From contig NC_088302.1 of NCBI RefSeq assembly GCF_032854445.1, positions 21,651,788 through 21,715,787 on the forward strand: DNA of 64,000 nt, given 5' to 3'. This stretch comes from Liolophura sinensis. Lineage: Eukaryota; Mollusca; Polyplacophora; Chitonida; Chitonidae. Below, piece after piece: positions 23,640 through 35,109 of this stretch; the stretch's first letter is position 1; each line of letters begins with the position of its first letter. The notes below the pieces were generated by a model, which saw only the letters and a list, made by a program, of their open reading frames with translations, was not told where the DNA came from and did no database searches. Position numbers and translations under genes: made by a program.

Positions 23640-24130
23640 TTCATTGTATATCATGATCGAGAAGCAAAGATCCGTGGGTAAGAAGATTGAGGGAGCGGAT
23701 CGAACCGTTGGGGACGTTCACAAGTACTACTTGCTTGGATTCGAGGGATGGGTTAGCTGTCTGAGTGTAATTAAAATTTACAAAGCCCTCTGCTGTGGCG
23801 CTGGTAGTCGCGTATTTATCACTATTTATCCCGTCCTGGTGTGTGACTGGTGGGTGAGACGTACGGGCAAGAAGACTCCGGCCTAATCCTGTCGCCCGGG
23901 CGAAAACAGCATTGATCCCTCTGCGAGCCGCTGAGAAGAGATTGCGTGCGCGTGTAAGACTGATAGTGACTAACAGTCGGCTCCACTTTTAGCTAACACG
24001 GCCATTGTTACTGAGTGTATTAAGATATTATCATTATTGATCTCATCCCCGAGTCACAGCTCATTTCACAGGAGAGCATGTCGCCTGTAATTGCCATTCC
24101 GCTCTCATCACTCAGCGCCGTGTATAGAGA
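23640..24130. promoter_or_regulatory. Repeat-free, GC-richer island
   Basis: Sequence of balanced composition without repeats. It includes GATA-type motifs in ATTATCATTATTGATCTCAT near 24030 and a short plus-strand frame of 77 residues from the ATG at 23653 with no recognised motif. This is a candidate conserved non-coding element or exon; composition is the only evidence. Confidence 0.2.
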
Positions 24131-24888
24131 CAGCGACCCTTATAGAAGTGCTGGAGGTATAGAAGGCTTGCTATAGTATAGCCTATACATGGCTGGTGTG
24201 GCTGGGGCAAAACGCCCACATCAACAAACCCTTAACCCATTAACCCTTAATTCCTGGGGATGATCTGTTTCAAGCACTGCCCTAAGCACCACACACCCTA
24301 AAGCCTGAAGCAATACTCTTCTTTAGATATCGTTCACATTCCAGTTCACATCGACTGTCTGTCAGTATACATATACACCTAGCATTCAACATAGCTTGTG
24401 AAGATAATTTGTGATTAACAGATTTTGACAAATTATTCAGTTTATTCATAACGATAACGGATCTATCAGTCCTCAACAAGAAACTGTATCGCTTGCAAGG
24501 AATAAATTAGTGTTTGTTCTGAACGATCAGAACTGATTACCTGGAACTGTTTACATTTCTTAATGAATATTAATACATTCGCTCATGACTACATACATGT
24601 ATATACTGAATACGTTAGACGTGCAGCCCTGTGTACATTTACATGGTTTATATTTGTACATTTATTGCATTTATTGCATTTATTGTGCACATGATTTTTG
24701 GAAACGGGCCCTTTTTTTCACCAAGACTGACATGGCCAACGTTGAATGCGGAAAGTAACTACTCATACATGCACATGATTGAACATTTGGACTTCAAAGA
24801 CTATCCGCAAATTCAACATACTCGTCGTTATTTAAAACGAAATAGTATGCAAAGAAACGCAAGTGAAAAAAACTCAATGCCCACCAAC
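24131..24888. other. No gene recognised
   Basis: AT-rich DNA leading up to the tRNA gene; no supported feature. Confidence 0.45.
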
Positions 24889-24902
24889 AAAAATGAAAAA
24901 AA
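24889..24902 (-). terminator. Pol III terminator of tRNA-Ile
   Basis: On the minus strand, T7 begins 8 nt after the discriminator base of the tRNA, followed by a second T5 run. T runs of four or more stop RNA polymerase III. Confidence 0.8.
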
Positions 24903-24909
24903 TGTCGAC

Positions 24910-24982
24910 TGGCCGATATGGGGCTCGAACCCATGACATTCGCGTTATTAGCACGACGCTCTGCCGACTGAGCTAACCGGCC
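24910..24982 (-). tRNA. tRNA-Ile(AAU)
   Basis: The 73-nt minus-strand sequence folds as a full cloverleaf: acceptor arms GGCCGGT and ATCGGCC (one G-U pair), D arm GCTC/GAGC, anticodon arm TCGTG/CGCGA around the loop CTAATAA, five-base variable loop, T arm ATGGG/CCCAT around TTCGAGC, and discriminator A. Anticodon AAT decodes isoleucine after A34-to-inosine editing, which is standard in eukaryotes. The internal promoter is intact (A box TAGCTCAGTCGG, B box GGTTCGAGCCC). There is no intron, and CCA is not encoded, as expected for a nuclear gene. It stands alone, and because it lacks the SINE body it is not a SINE head. Confidence 0.95.
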
Positions 24983-25509
24983 ATTCATGCTATACGGTGG
25001 CTTTTTAACCTCCATAATCAAGCGGTGCCTGCTGTATACGCATCGCGTCTTTTTCTTTTTTTTTCGACACACCGACATTTAGACAATTGATCAGCGTTGA
25101 CCTAGTTTTCGCTGAGGATTAAAATCGCACACGCTATGTTACTCCGCCATAATTCCTTCAAGAACAGGAACTACATCCCCACATACGTATATAAGGCAGC
25201 GGAAGATCAGGTCTTTCTCTGTCTGACATCGTATGTCAAGTGTAGCCTAAATGAAAACTTAAGCAAGTATTATTAACAGGCAACCAGCCTGCTAGGGCGA
25301 TCTTCATAGCTACAGTTCTAAACCAGAGATTGTTCTTGCAGCAGTCAGGTAGTCGCAAGACCGAATACAGTACACAGCATTGGCTAGCGCGTAAACGGAA
25401 TCCCGCGGTAGTTTCGGACTGAAAGTTTGAACACGATAGCAAATGAGGGTGTTCCTAGTATACCCCTGCTGTTCATTGTATGCACCAGGTTGTATATAGT
25501 TTCTGAATT
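24983..25509. other. No gene recognised
   Basis: Sequence between the tRNA gene and a SINE; nothing supported. Confidence 0.45.
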
Positions 25510-25790
25510 ATTTAGTTTTTTGTTTGGTGTTTTATGCCGTACTCAAGAATATTTCACTTATACGACGGCGCCAGCACTATGGTGTGGTGGTGGTGGGGGT
25601 GGGGGTGGGGGGGGGGGATACCGGGTAAAGCCCTGGGGAAACCCACCGCAATTCACAGGTTGCTAGCAGACCTACGAGGAAGCCAGCACGAGTTGGACTT
25701 GAGCTCACAACGACCGGATTGACGAGATGTTCCTGGGTCATTGCATTGCGCCGCGCTGACACGCTTAAGACCTCGACCACGGAGGCCTCT
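25510..25790 (-). repeat. SINE group A, near full length, with a G-run expansion
   Basis: A near-complete minus-orientation copy, from the diverged TTTGGTGTTTTATGCCGTAC end to the tRNA-like head whose complement is GACCACGGAGGCC. Where other copies read GGTGGGAGG, this one has an expanded run of G2-G5 blocks ending in G11 (about 25578-25617). The tail has lost its (AAAT)n form. Confidence 0.88.
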
Positions 25791-26974
25791 GATTTAAAAA
25801 TATAGACCCACGTGAAATAGCCCTATTAATTGCATAACGGTAATATTATGTTGGCCTATACGGTATATAATATCAGATAGCATGAAGGCTGCAACTATAT
25901 ACACTGCATCACTCCTTGCTGGCTATAGGGCCTACCATGCTCATCCAGTGACAGCGAAATTGAAGAATAATTTGGCTATAGAATGTACATTGTAACGTGA
26001 CGATATATTTGAACAATCCTGTATCCCTCACCCCTTCCCACTACCCCGCCTAACTTCCTCTCCCCAGGTCGTCCATATCAGTTACATTTTATTTTCACAT
26101 TTCTCTAGAGATACAAGCTACTGGAATAAAGTTCAGTACACCATATTTCTAAATTAAATTTCAAAACATATTACACTGCGCTATAGGCTGCAGCTTGCGT
26201 GAGGTACTTTCATTAATTGCCCTAGGTTGACAGTTGTAGTAAATGCCAAAGGAAGGCTGTACAGTGGGGTATCTCCGGGTCCCAGGTTATCGGCCTAAGT
26301 GCTACTTGCACATGCATGTATCATAATCTACCTGTACGGCTTCAGCGGATAATACATTCTAGTCGTAAACCGACAACCTGTGTACACCTGTGTGCCATTG
26401 TGTCAGATCATAGATATCAAATGTATTGCACAGACAGACCCACTATAGTAAATGAATTAATTAATCAGAAATAAAGGAATATTTCCACTAAAATTAATTA
26501 CTGAACAAAGGGAATCCATTGATAAAATTATATCATATGTATCAAGATACTTAGGCTCTAAACAAATCGATAGACATACAGGCCGATTGTCTATCGACGT
26601 GAAGAATGTGTGGTGCAGGCAGTATCCCAAAATGAACAAAAAATGTGATTCAGTCTCAATATCTAATTCAAACTATTATAGCTGTTTGTAAACATCATTC
26701 CAGAATCAGGTTGACATGCCTCCCACCCCCCCCCCCCCACCTCCTTCCACCCCCCGACTTACAAGCATAGGCCTAACATTCAAAATTCACATGCATCAAA
26801 AGTTAAATATGTCAGCTTTAAGCAGATACGTCAGTTTTGCATTGAAACACCATAATGTATAACAAGCAATATAAGAGTGTATAATGAAACAGTCTGCTTT
26901 CAGTGCAAATCTCACTATTTAGCAACATATACATGCCAGTCCATATTCAGATCACATATACACTCCAAACATTT
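25791..26974. other. No gene recognised
   Basis: AT-rich DNA with C-rich tracts near 26724-26755. No coding or RNA feature was seen. Confidence 0.45.
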
Positions 26975-27169
26975 AAAAAGTCCGTTGTCTGTGCGATGCT
27001 AGAATGTATTCTGTTATTATAACTCAATATTCTGACATATTCAACATAATGTCATGTCAGCCTAATAGAGTCTTTTTTGTTGAATTAATGGAATATTTGA
27101 GTAGGGATATATTTAAAAGAATAACCTGTTGCAATAGCAGAATACATTCTAGCATCACTCAGACTTTTT
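26975..27169. mobile_element. MITE-like element
   Basis: Inverted repeats of about 31 bp bound a 180-195-bp non-coding element. The left end reads GTCTGTGCGATGCTAGAATG, then TATTCTGTTAT; the reverse complement of the right end reads GTCTGAGTGATGCTAGAATG, then TATTCTGCTATT. The flanking AAAAAGTC is also mirrored. It is related to the element at 19492-19673 through the GTCTG...GTG ends and ATTCTGTTA motifs. Confidence 0.75.
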
Positions 27170-28475
27170 GAGTGTATATATAGGCCTATGCATATTTGTC
27201 ACGATATATAACGCGTAATTCAACTCTGCGACTATATCAAGTGCATGATTGAGGAATTCCCCCTTATTGTTGACAGGTGTGTGGGTAGGGGATGGTATGG
27301 AGTTGGGGAGGCGGGCATGTGGGTGGGTCATTAATGTCTCCGGTATAGGAAGTGACGCCATACGGTGTTGGCCTACTTCTTGAAGCTCGTTATAAACCAG
27401 GACAACCAATCAGTCCATGTGGAGTAGTGACGGTCCAACCAATCGGCAATCCATGAAGCAAATACAGGTGGGCTGCCAGCCCCGCCATGTAACATGTATA
27501 TTAACTAATACATGCAGGTGTACTAAATTCCCTGTGCACGTGTAAGGATATGAATATGACATGAATCGCCTCCGAACAATTCGCAATTCAGTTTCTCACG
27601 TGACCTAAATTGGCACGTTTTTTCATAACATAAAGGACATGCTTCGAACGTTAAAGCTAGTACCAGGTTACACACGATGACATATTTGTGGAATTGGTAT
27701 AATGGCGATTTTTCCTACAACTATGTCAATCTATACATATATATTTCAGTTTCAAGTTTAATTAACGTTTAAGTCTCTTAACATTTCACTTGCACATTTA
27801 TTTGACCAGATATCATCTCCTTATACTTCATTTTCAGCAGGCCAATAATATTTTATCCTTTCCAATGCAATAGCCACGTTTTTCTTTCCGCCGTTTTATA
27901 TAACCTCTGACTCACCAGTGTGTTAAAGTCAAAAAAAAAAAATAAATAAAAAAATATTAAATAAATAATAAAAAATACAGGTATTTAAGCCCCCAATACG
28001 AGTGTTTGATCTATATTTATAGCTGTATAAGGCCCCAAAGGAACTAAATTATTAACTGGGCTCTTTTGATTTTAGCCTCCTTGGTGGCTTATCCCATTCC
28101 CAATTAATATTATTAATCAATTAATGACTAACCTTATGGGATGTGAACCAGATTCAAATAGCTTTAGGAGACGTAATCCCATCCACAGAGCTTACCCCAT
28201 ACACAGCGATCCTTAGAAGCCGCTTATATATGTTGCATATATGCAATCGAGCAGGAACCCTATAACATTTACATTCGTCCTTATATACACAACTTCTTTG
28301 AAACACCGTTCCTATATCATTTGCAAAGGCCACAATTTGTTCCGAAATTAGAAATCTCGATGGAAATCTTTAATTTTAAAATTCGAATCGTTCGATGAAC
28401 CCCGTATACATAATGGTTAGAAAACATGCTGTTCGTCCAAGGAAATGGGAGTAACCTAATCTTGCTGCTTTCACA
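27170..28475. other. No gene recognised
   Basis: AT-rich sequence with an A/T low-complexity patch at about 27930-27978. No supported gene. Confidence 0.45.
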
Positions 28476-28507
28476 CACACTCACACACACACACACACAC
28501 ACACACA
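28474..28507. repeat. (CA)n microsatellite
   Basis: Fifteen to sixteen CA units with one CT interruption near the left end. Confidence 0.95.
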
Positions 28508-28582
28508 GCGGAAGCTAGATTCGAACTTCCAATTTCATTCTTTGTTACGCGGCAACTGTTTGCTTTATACTACCAAGCCAAG
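28508..28582 (-). other. tRNA-like sequence, possible SINE head or tRNA pseudogene
   Basis: The minus strand has CTTGGCTTGGTAGTATAAAG, resembling a weak A box, and GGAAGTTCGAATCTAGC, resembling a B box, about 40 nt apart. A full cloverleaf could not be built, so this is at best a decayed tRNA-like promoter. Confidence 0.3.
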
Positions 28583-29100
28583 GGAAGCCGGATTATACAA
28601 TAAACCCTTCTCATCACAAAACAGTGTACATGTTGTTTACATAAGCACTAAAGTTTATAAGATTACTATGTGTGTCACTCCCATGACGTCATATAAGAAC
28701 GTAGGTTTTCCCCCAAGGCTACATCCCAGATTAATTTCACACAACAACACAAATAACCTGGTACTAGCTTTAACGTTCGAAGCATGTCCTTCGCAAACGC
28801 CCACGCTTGATGAAACAAGCCCCGGGCAAGATGAACTTAATCACTCGGCGTCATAGCGGCATATATTCATAACCCAGGTAATAGATCGAGTTTCATGCCA
28901 CTGAACTTCGTGAACTGTGCAGTGTAGACATATGTAGATGCATGCATCTTTAACACAGTCAGCTTTTTGCATTTGTGAAAATTAAATACATTCCGCAAAA
29001 GAATTTTACATAATTTAAAAGAAAACTGGTTGTTTGTCTGTGTAGTAAAAGTTGTCTGGGTATAGATCCCTTACATGTGGGTCATGGGTATGCAGCTTGT
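28583..29100. other. No gene recognised
   Basis: No supported feature; a plus-strand frame of 104 residues (28542-28856) has no recognised motif. Confidence 0.4.
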
Positions 29101-30385
29101 TCTGCTTTAGGCACGATGAAGGTGAAAGTGTGCTGCAATGCCATATAAAGTAGATATAATGTAGCAATGCCATTTATGAAGTCTGCTAAAGGCTAACGCA
29201 GCAAGCAGCAATGCTGTATCTTTTAAATTAGTAGTACGTATGAGCGTCGTCTAAGCCTGACATTGTGTTGTCTAGTTATAAAAGTAATGCTGTAAATTAT
29301 GCTGATATGGTGTTGAAATATGGTGCAAAACGAACATAATGCAATGCTTTATATTATGCTGATATGGTGTTAAAATATCGTGCAAAACCAACATGATGTA
29401 ATGCTGTATATTATGCTAATATGGTGTTGAAATATCGTGCAAAACGAACATAATGCAATGCTTTATATTATGCTGATATGGTGTTGAAATATCGTGCAAA
29501 ACCAACATGATGTAATGCTGTATATTATGCTAATATGGTGTTGAAATATCGTGCAAAACCAACATAATGTAATGCTTTATATTATGCTGATATGGTGTTG
29601 AAATATCGTGCAAAACCAACATGATGTAATGCTGTATATTATGCTGATATGGTGTTGAAATATCGTGCAAAACCAACATGATGTAATGCTGTATATTATG
29701 CTGATATGGTATTGAAATATCGTGCAAAACCAACATAATGTAATGCTGTATATTATGCAGATATGGTATTGAAATATCGTGCAAAACGAACATGATGTAA
29801 TGCTGTATATTATGCTGATATGGTGTTGAAATATCGTACAAAACCAACATAATGTAATGCTTTATATTATGCTGATAATGTTGTATATTATGCTGATATC
29901 CTCTTGAAATATCATGCAAAACCAACATAATGCAATGCTGTATATAATGCTGATATGGTGTTGAAATATCGTGCAAAACCAATATAATGTAATGCTGTAT
30001 AATACTGCCATAGTGTAACAGGATAATTCCACACAAGGCCAACATAATGTAATGTTGTATATTGCTGACATAAAGTTGTAATGCCACACACAAGGCCAAC
30101 ATAAAGCATGCTGTTTAATGCTGACATAGTGTTGTAGGCTAATGCCAACATAAAGCAGTGCTGCAAAGCTGATATCATGTTTAAATGCCATACAAATGCA
30201 ACATAAAACAGTGCTGTGTAATTCTAGTATCTTATACAATCTATGGAAGATCAACATAATGCAATGTTGAATAATGCTGACATTGTGTTTTAATGCCATA
30301 CATGAACACAAGACCAACCTAATGCAATGCTGGACATCTCGTCGTAATGCCTTCGAAGGCCAACATAAAAAATGTGTCCGCATCT
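29101..30385 (+). repeat. 57-bp minisatellite with eroded flanks
   Basis: The unit ATGCTGTATATTATGCTGAT, then ATGGTGTTGAAATATCGTGC, then AAAACCAACATGATGTA is 57 bp and is clean from about 29284 to 30000 (12-13 copies). Degenerate copies flank it on both sides. Since 57 equals 19 codons, the minus strand carries a 190-residue frame of 19-residue repeats; it is considered an artefact. Confidence 0.95.
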
Positions 30386-32224
30386 TAGACCGGAAATTGG
30401 AGCCTATATATATGTATGTGTAAATGTATATGCTAACGACAAGATTATATCTCATGTCAATTTACCGCATTCCAATGTAAAGTTACATTGTCTGTTTCTT
30501 TGTTGCCAATAAACGTTTGGAAGACACACAGAGCACTATTACAATGGTGTGGAATGCGTTGTGGTTGTTGTTCACTTCCCATACATGTACAGTTATACCT
30601 GCTCTATTGTATACAATGGTTTCAAATATACACCATATCTCATCTTACCGTGAGATAAGTGACTGACACGTAAATACACAAAGTGCGCTCAGCTGGAAAA
30701 TTATTGCCAGGGCAGGGGAAAAAAAAGCTTATGTCGATCAGGAGAGATTTTTAAGACATAAAGACGTGAATAATGAGGGGTTAGGCAAAGTGTCGCTACT
30801 GGTGACTAATGACAGCGTCGTATGTGTGGAAGGCTGCTTATGTATGTATATAGAGCTACTCTGGCTGTCATGTATACAGGTGGTGGAAGATTAGCGCTTG
30901 ACAGGAGTGGCGGAATACTGTCCTGTACACGAGTGGGTTAAACAAAATATAATGTTGTACAGAGGAGTTAACACAGCGGAGAAATATAACAGCGGATGTT
31001 TATGGCCATGAAATATTACATGAATTTAGTCATATTGTTGGAAATACACATTATTGCTCTTTGCGCTTTGCTTCAGGTTCCAAATCAAGGTAGCAGTGGT
31101 CAAAATGTGCTTAGTTTGGTGACAGAATTGAACAGCTGGTTATTGTGAGGTTTTTAACAATCATCCTTTGTTTATTAGTCACAAACTTTCCCAGACTACG
31201 GTAGAATAGTAAGTTGCATAAACTGTAGAAAGGTTTCATTCTGTACAAAAGCTGGACTGGTGCATTGCGACGATTTCGTGGTCTATTTTAACGTTCAACT
31301 TAACCAGTCGAATGCGGTATTGTGCGATTCAACTGTTTTCTGACGCCATTCTTATACTCCACGACATTTTTCTTGTTTATTTTGAGAAAGAAGCTGTACA
31401 TATGAAATGTTAACATGACGGTTTCGGCTCCGGCAGTGTTGGTCGCGTATTTTTGGCACTGTTGACTAGTGCAGTTAAGTGAATCGCCTTAATTTATATA
31501 CTGTTCAACACCATACCATGATAATTTGGCTAAGCTTTTAATTATCATAACATGCATACGAGTTCTGCAAGTCACCCCTATAAAATCAATGTAATATAAG
31601 AGAATATATATATATAAGGTGTCGCACGGTTTGTGGAAGATCTCAAGCGACTGTGCGTGACTGAGGTCGGAAAGTTACAAACTGAAATATTTTGGGGTTG
31701 CAAGGCTTATGTTCAAAGATGTAGTCAACCAGAAACATATATTGTCCATTAGGTAAGGTGTGAAGTGGGCTCTTGTTTTGAACTGCATTTCCGGCTTCGA
31801 GATCCCCATTGATTTGGGCTCCAAAATAGATCCACCGCAGACGAAACACGATAAGCTCATTAAGGCCTACATATACTTATATATATACATATGGGTCGCT
31901 CGGTGTGTCGTTAATGTAGGATTACTGGCGATTAGCAGGAAGTCATGGACAACTAACCAAACAACTACAACACCATTTATCACCGCCACCTTTATTATTA
32001 TGTGATTGAAAAAGGATAGTAGGTATATAGAGTGAGTTCATATATATTATGTATATACTGCATGCATATGCACAGCCAACTGAGCTGAGTATAATGACGT
32101 GATGGTGGTAACAAGCTTCCATATATGTTTACACGCACAACGGAAGATATCGATTGCTGGACCAAAGATAGCTTGCATGTTACCTTGGTTTTATAGATAC
32201 GAAGGTCTTAATTTATTTGTTTGT
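30386..32224. other. No gene recognised
   Basis: Mostly unique AT-rich sequence. A repeat-free stretch near 30640-30910 looks less AT-rich than its surroundings. No supported gene. Confidence 0.45.
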
Positions 32225-32333
32225 TTCATTTAGTTGGTTGTTGTTTAACGCCTTGTATTTTTCAAGATGTTTTCATTTATATAAAAGGGTCCGGTTTATT
32301 GGTGGAGGAAATCGCAGTTAGTGCCAAACCTTA
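32225..32333 (-). repeat. SINE group C, outer element, left part
   Basis: The plus strand reads GTTGTTTAACGCCTTG, TTTTCAAGATGTTTTCATTT, then GTTTATTGGTGGAGGAAATC, a minus-orientation diverged SINE. Its continuation (GGTTACTGACAAAG) resumes after 32500, so it appears to be interrupted by the group B element. Confidence 0.5.
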
Positions 32334-32503
32334 TTCATCTTTTCTAGGTACCAGCCCAGATCGCACAGTTGGTTGAGCGTACTATTCGAGAGGCGGGTCC
32401 TGGAAAATGGAGACACATTACATGCAATCGTATTCATATGAGTGAAAAATTGTTGAGTACGACGTTAAACCACAAGCACTCACTCATTCACTCTTTGCTA
32501 GGT
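32334..32503 (+). repeat. SINE group B, nested insertion with target-site duplication
   Basis: The plus-orientation element has an A-box-like CGCACAGTTGGTTGAGCGT head near 32366 and the end TGAGTGAAAAATTGTTGAGT, ACGACGTTAAACC, CACTCACTCATTCACTC. Imperfect 17-bp duplications flank it: TTCATCTTTTCTAGGTA on the left and TTCACTCTTTGCTAGGT on the right. The middle is shortened compared with other group B pieces. Confidence 0.6.
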
Positions 32504-33384
32504 TACTGACAAAGTTCTTCTCTTTGCTAAAACATCCATGCAGAACTGGATTCGAACTCACGACATCATTGGTATTGGCCCTACGAGTGTCGGCAATCAT
32601 GGCTGGCAGCGGGATTTGAACTCTCAGTCCACTGACCATGCCTGTTGGCAGGGTTCCTGCAACATTGAATACTGCCGGTCAACGATTATTGAATATTTAT
32701 AAAAAAGAATGTGTATTGCTTGTATATATCCTACCATTGAGAATGCCCTATACGGAAGTATATACACATGTACATATATGCACATGTAACTGTACATGTA
32801 ACTACATATTACACATGTAATCAATATAGACTACTCATAAACACGTGTCCAACTGGCTTATTCAATTACATGACACTCTTTGTCCTTGGCCGGTCACATC
32901 AGCTTGTAACTGCCGCCCACCCCATACAGCAGGTTTTGTGGATATGGTAAGATAGCCATTTAGCAGAAGAATAGGAAAAAATCAAATGAATTCATAACAC
33001 TTAACACGAATGCGTCCTGTTACATAGAATTATACAAAGGACGTCTTACAAAGCGATTGTGCCTTTTGGAACAGGTGTAGGTTTTAGATTTCCTATGGCA
33101 GATATAGGTATGTAGGTAGGCCATTTAAAGAACTCATCTGAACCAAACAAGTGCTAAAAAATACCCTAAATATTCCTGCTACAATTACCTGTAATTATTT
33201 GTTGAAAAGAGAAGATGAGGTGTCAGGGCAGAAAATTAGGGCAGCTATACTGTTGTGATAACTTTCTTTTTCCTTGAAAAGGTGTCTCTTGGGGTGTTCT
33301 GTTGAATACCCATGGTGTACCCTGGTCGGGTGATACCAAAGATTTTGAAAGCAGTACTTGTTTTGGCACTAAAGTTGTAGAGCA
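32504..33384. other. No gene recognised; tRNA-like fragments
   Basis: GGATTCGAACTCACGACATC at 32549 and GGGATTTGAACTCTC at 32610 look like inverted B boxes and probably belong to SINE heads. Nothing else is supported. Confidence 0.4.
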
Positions 33385-33510
33385 AGGAAAGGCTGGTTGG
33401 CCCTTTGTCAATGTAATGTGAACGGGTGAGGTGTCATGTCTGGTGTCTTCGACATGACACCAGTGGCGGCAGCACTTTGGCGACATGTACTCACCCCGCC
33501 ATAAGAAGAC

Positions 33511-33515
<5 letters not shown>
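33385..33515 (+). repeat. SINE group B core
   Basis: GAGGTGTCATGTCTGGTGTC, TTCGACATGACACCAGTGGC and GGCAGCACTTTGG match the core seen at 9.65 kb. A microsatellite replaces its 3' end. Confidence 0.6.

Positions 33516-33594
<79 letters not shown>
33516..33594. repeat. (TA)n microsatellite
   Basis: Pure (TA)n of about 80 bp, directly attached to the SINE core. Ile/Tyr frames across it on both strands are artefacts. Confidence 0.97.
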
Positions 33595-33599
<5 letters not shown>

Positions 33600-34023
33600 C
33601 CCCAATGACTTAAGCTGAAGATAGCTGAAGACAAACACATCTCCTGCATGTATTAAAGGTGGACGGTCCCTCGGTTCCCCTTCTTTTGCGCAGGGATCAA
33701 TTACTTTGACTCAAGCTGGTGAGAAGTTGAAAAATTCACATAAATATTTAGTTAGGTGCGAAGTTCAAAAATCAAAACTTCTTTTCTTAAATGCCTCTTT
33801 CGAGATGTAGATTTCACAATGAAATAGTTTCGCTGAGACATACTTCTGCATTCGGTCTTCCAAATTCTTGCATAACATTAAAACTTTTTATACTAATGTA
33901 CGAACTGCATGCATACACTGCTATTTTTAAACATTTTTTTGTTAAATTTGTTACGAAATAATAATGTTAATTAGTATCTAGCCATATTTGAAAAAAAAAT
34001 GACGGTTCATTAAGAACTTCAGA
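33595..34023. other. No gene recognised
   Basis: No supported feature. Confidence 0.4.
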
Positions 34024-34536
34024 TTGTGTTATTCGTCTAAGACCAGGTTTGCAGGGGACGACCACCCACGTGAGCTAGCTCTGGTCACGTCATCCCAGAT
34101 CATGGGGACAAACGGTGTGTTGTCAAAAGCCTGCGCGTATTGTTCTGTGATATTTGCTTGTTCTGGCCAGACGCTCGGTTTGCAATGGTATCAACTCCAT
34201 CGGTTGTTCCGATCAGCGTTTTATCCATCTGGAAGTTCAGTGGTGCGTGAAATGCGTGTAAAGTGGATCCCTGGATTTGCCCGAAATCTATCCCTGACTT
34301 CTCGTTTCACATGCGTCATTTTGAGCATTTTGTGGAAATTTTACCCCGTTGTTAACAATCGGACTCAGTTGGCTGGAACCGATGCGGCACTAATGGTCGG
34401 TAATGGAACAACGCAGTCAGTGTTCCCCGTGTGGTTGAGATATAAGTGTCGTTTAGTGGGTGTTCACCCACCAGGTAATTCTGAGCCAGGAATACCGCTG
34501 GGGGAAACGAAACAAAACGGTAAACGCAGTGTTTGA
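34024..34536 (+). other. Open frame of uncertain meaning
   Basis: A 170-codon open stretch of less AT-rich sequence. It begins at TTG rather than ATG; the first in-frame ATG is about 27 codons in. A donor-like CAG/GTAATT lies at 34471. No domain or signal peptide was recognised. It could be an exon fragment, but length alone is weak evidence. Confidence 0.2.
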
Positions 34537-34606
34537 CTTCTCGAAACGACCTACACACAACACATCAGTGGCGATCAGTTAAGAATCTTTTGTAAATTTT
34601 GACTAG

Positions 34607-35109
34607 TTTTTGTGAAGAAAACTGGCCGTGTTGTTGTTGAGTCAGGAGCTATTGAGCAATAATGATTGACAACTGTCATGTTCATATTCAAATGCTGTAC
34701 TGCCCCAAACCACTCCCCTACCTGACTGGGTGTTTTGGTATTCCAGGTTTCATTAACCACAAACTTAACAGAAACTTAAGTAAAATATTCTTAAGTACAC
34801 CCTGGATGTTTTACATAAAAATAAACACATATAGTTGAAGGTATAGACAACGCATTAATTTTTGTGAAGAAAACTGGCCGTGCTGTTGTTGAGTCAGGAG
34901 CTATTGAGCAATAATGATTGACAACTGTCATGTTCATATTCATATGCTGTACTGCCCCAGACCACTCCCCTACCTGACTAGGTGTTTTGGTATTCCAGGT
35001 TTTCATTAACCACAAACTTAACAGAAACTTAAGTAAAATATTCTTAAGTACACCCTGGATGTTTTACATAAAAATAAACACATATAGCTGGGGGTATAGA
35101 CAACGCATT
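34607..35109 (+). repeat. Tandem duplication of a 252-bp unit
   Basis: Copy 1 (34607-34856) and copy 2 (34859-35109) are about 97% identical by eye, differing in a few substitutions and one T insertion. The unit includes GAAGAAAACTGGCCGTG and CACCCTGGATGTTTTACATA and has no coding signal. The high identity suggests a recent duplication. Confidence 0.95.

Noticed and set aside
24229-24256. Telomere-like CCCTTAACCCATTAACCCTT
   Set aside because: Only three imperfect units; animal telomere repeats would be TTAGGG and longer.
29530-30102. 190-residue minus-strand frame
   Set aside because: It is a 19-residue repeat from the 57-bp array with no start context or splice signals.
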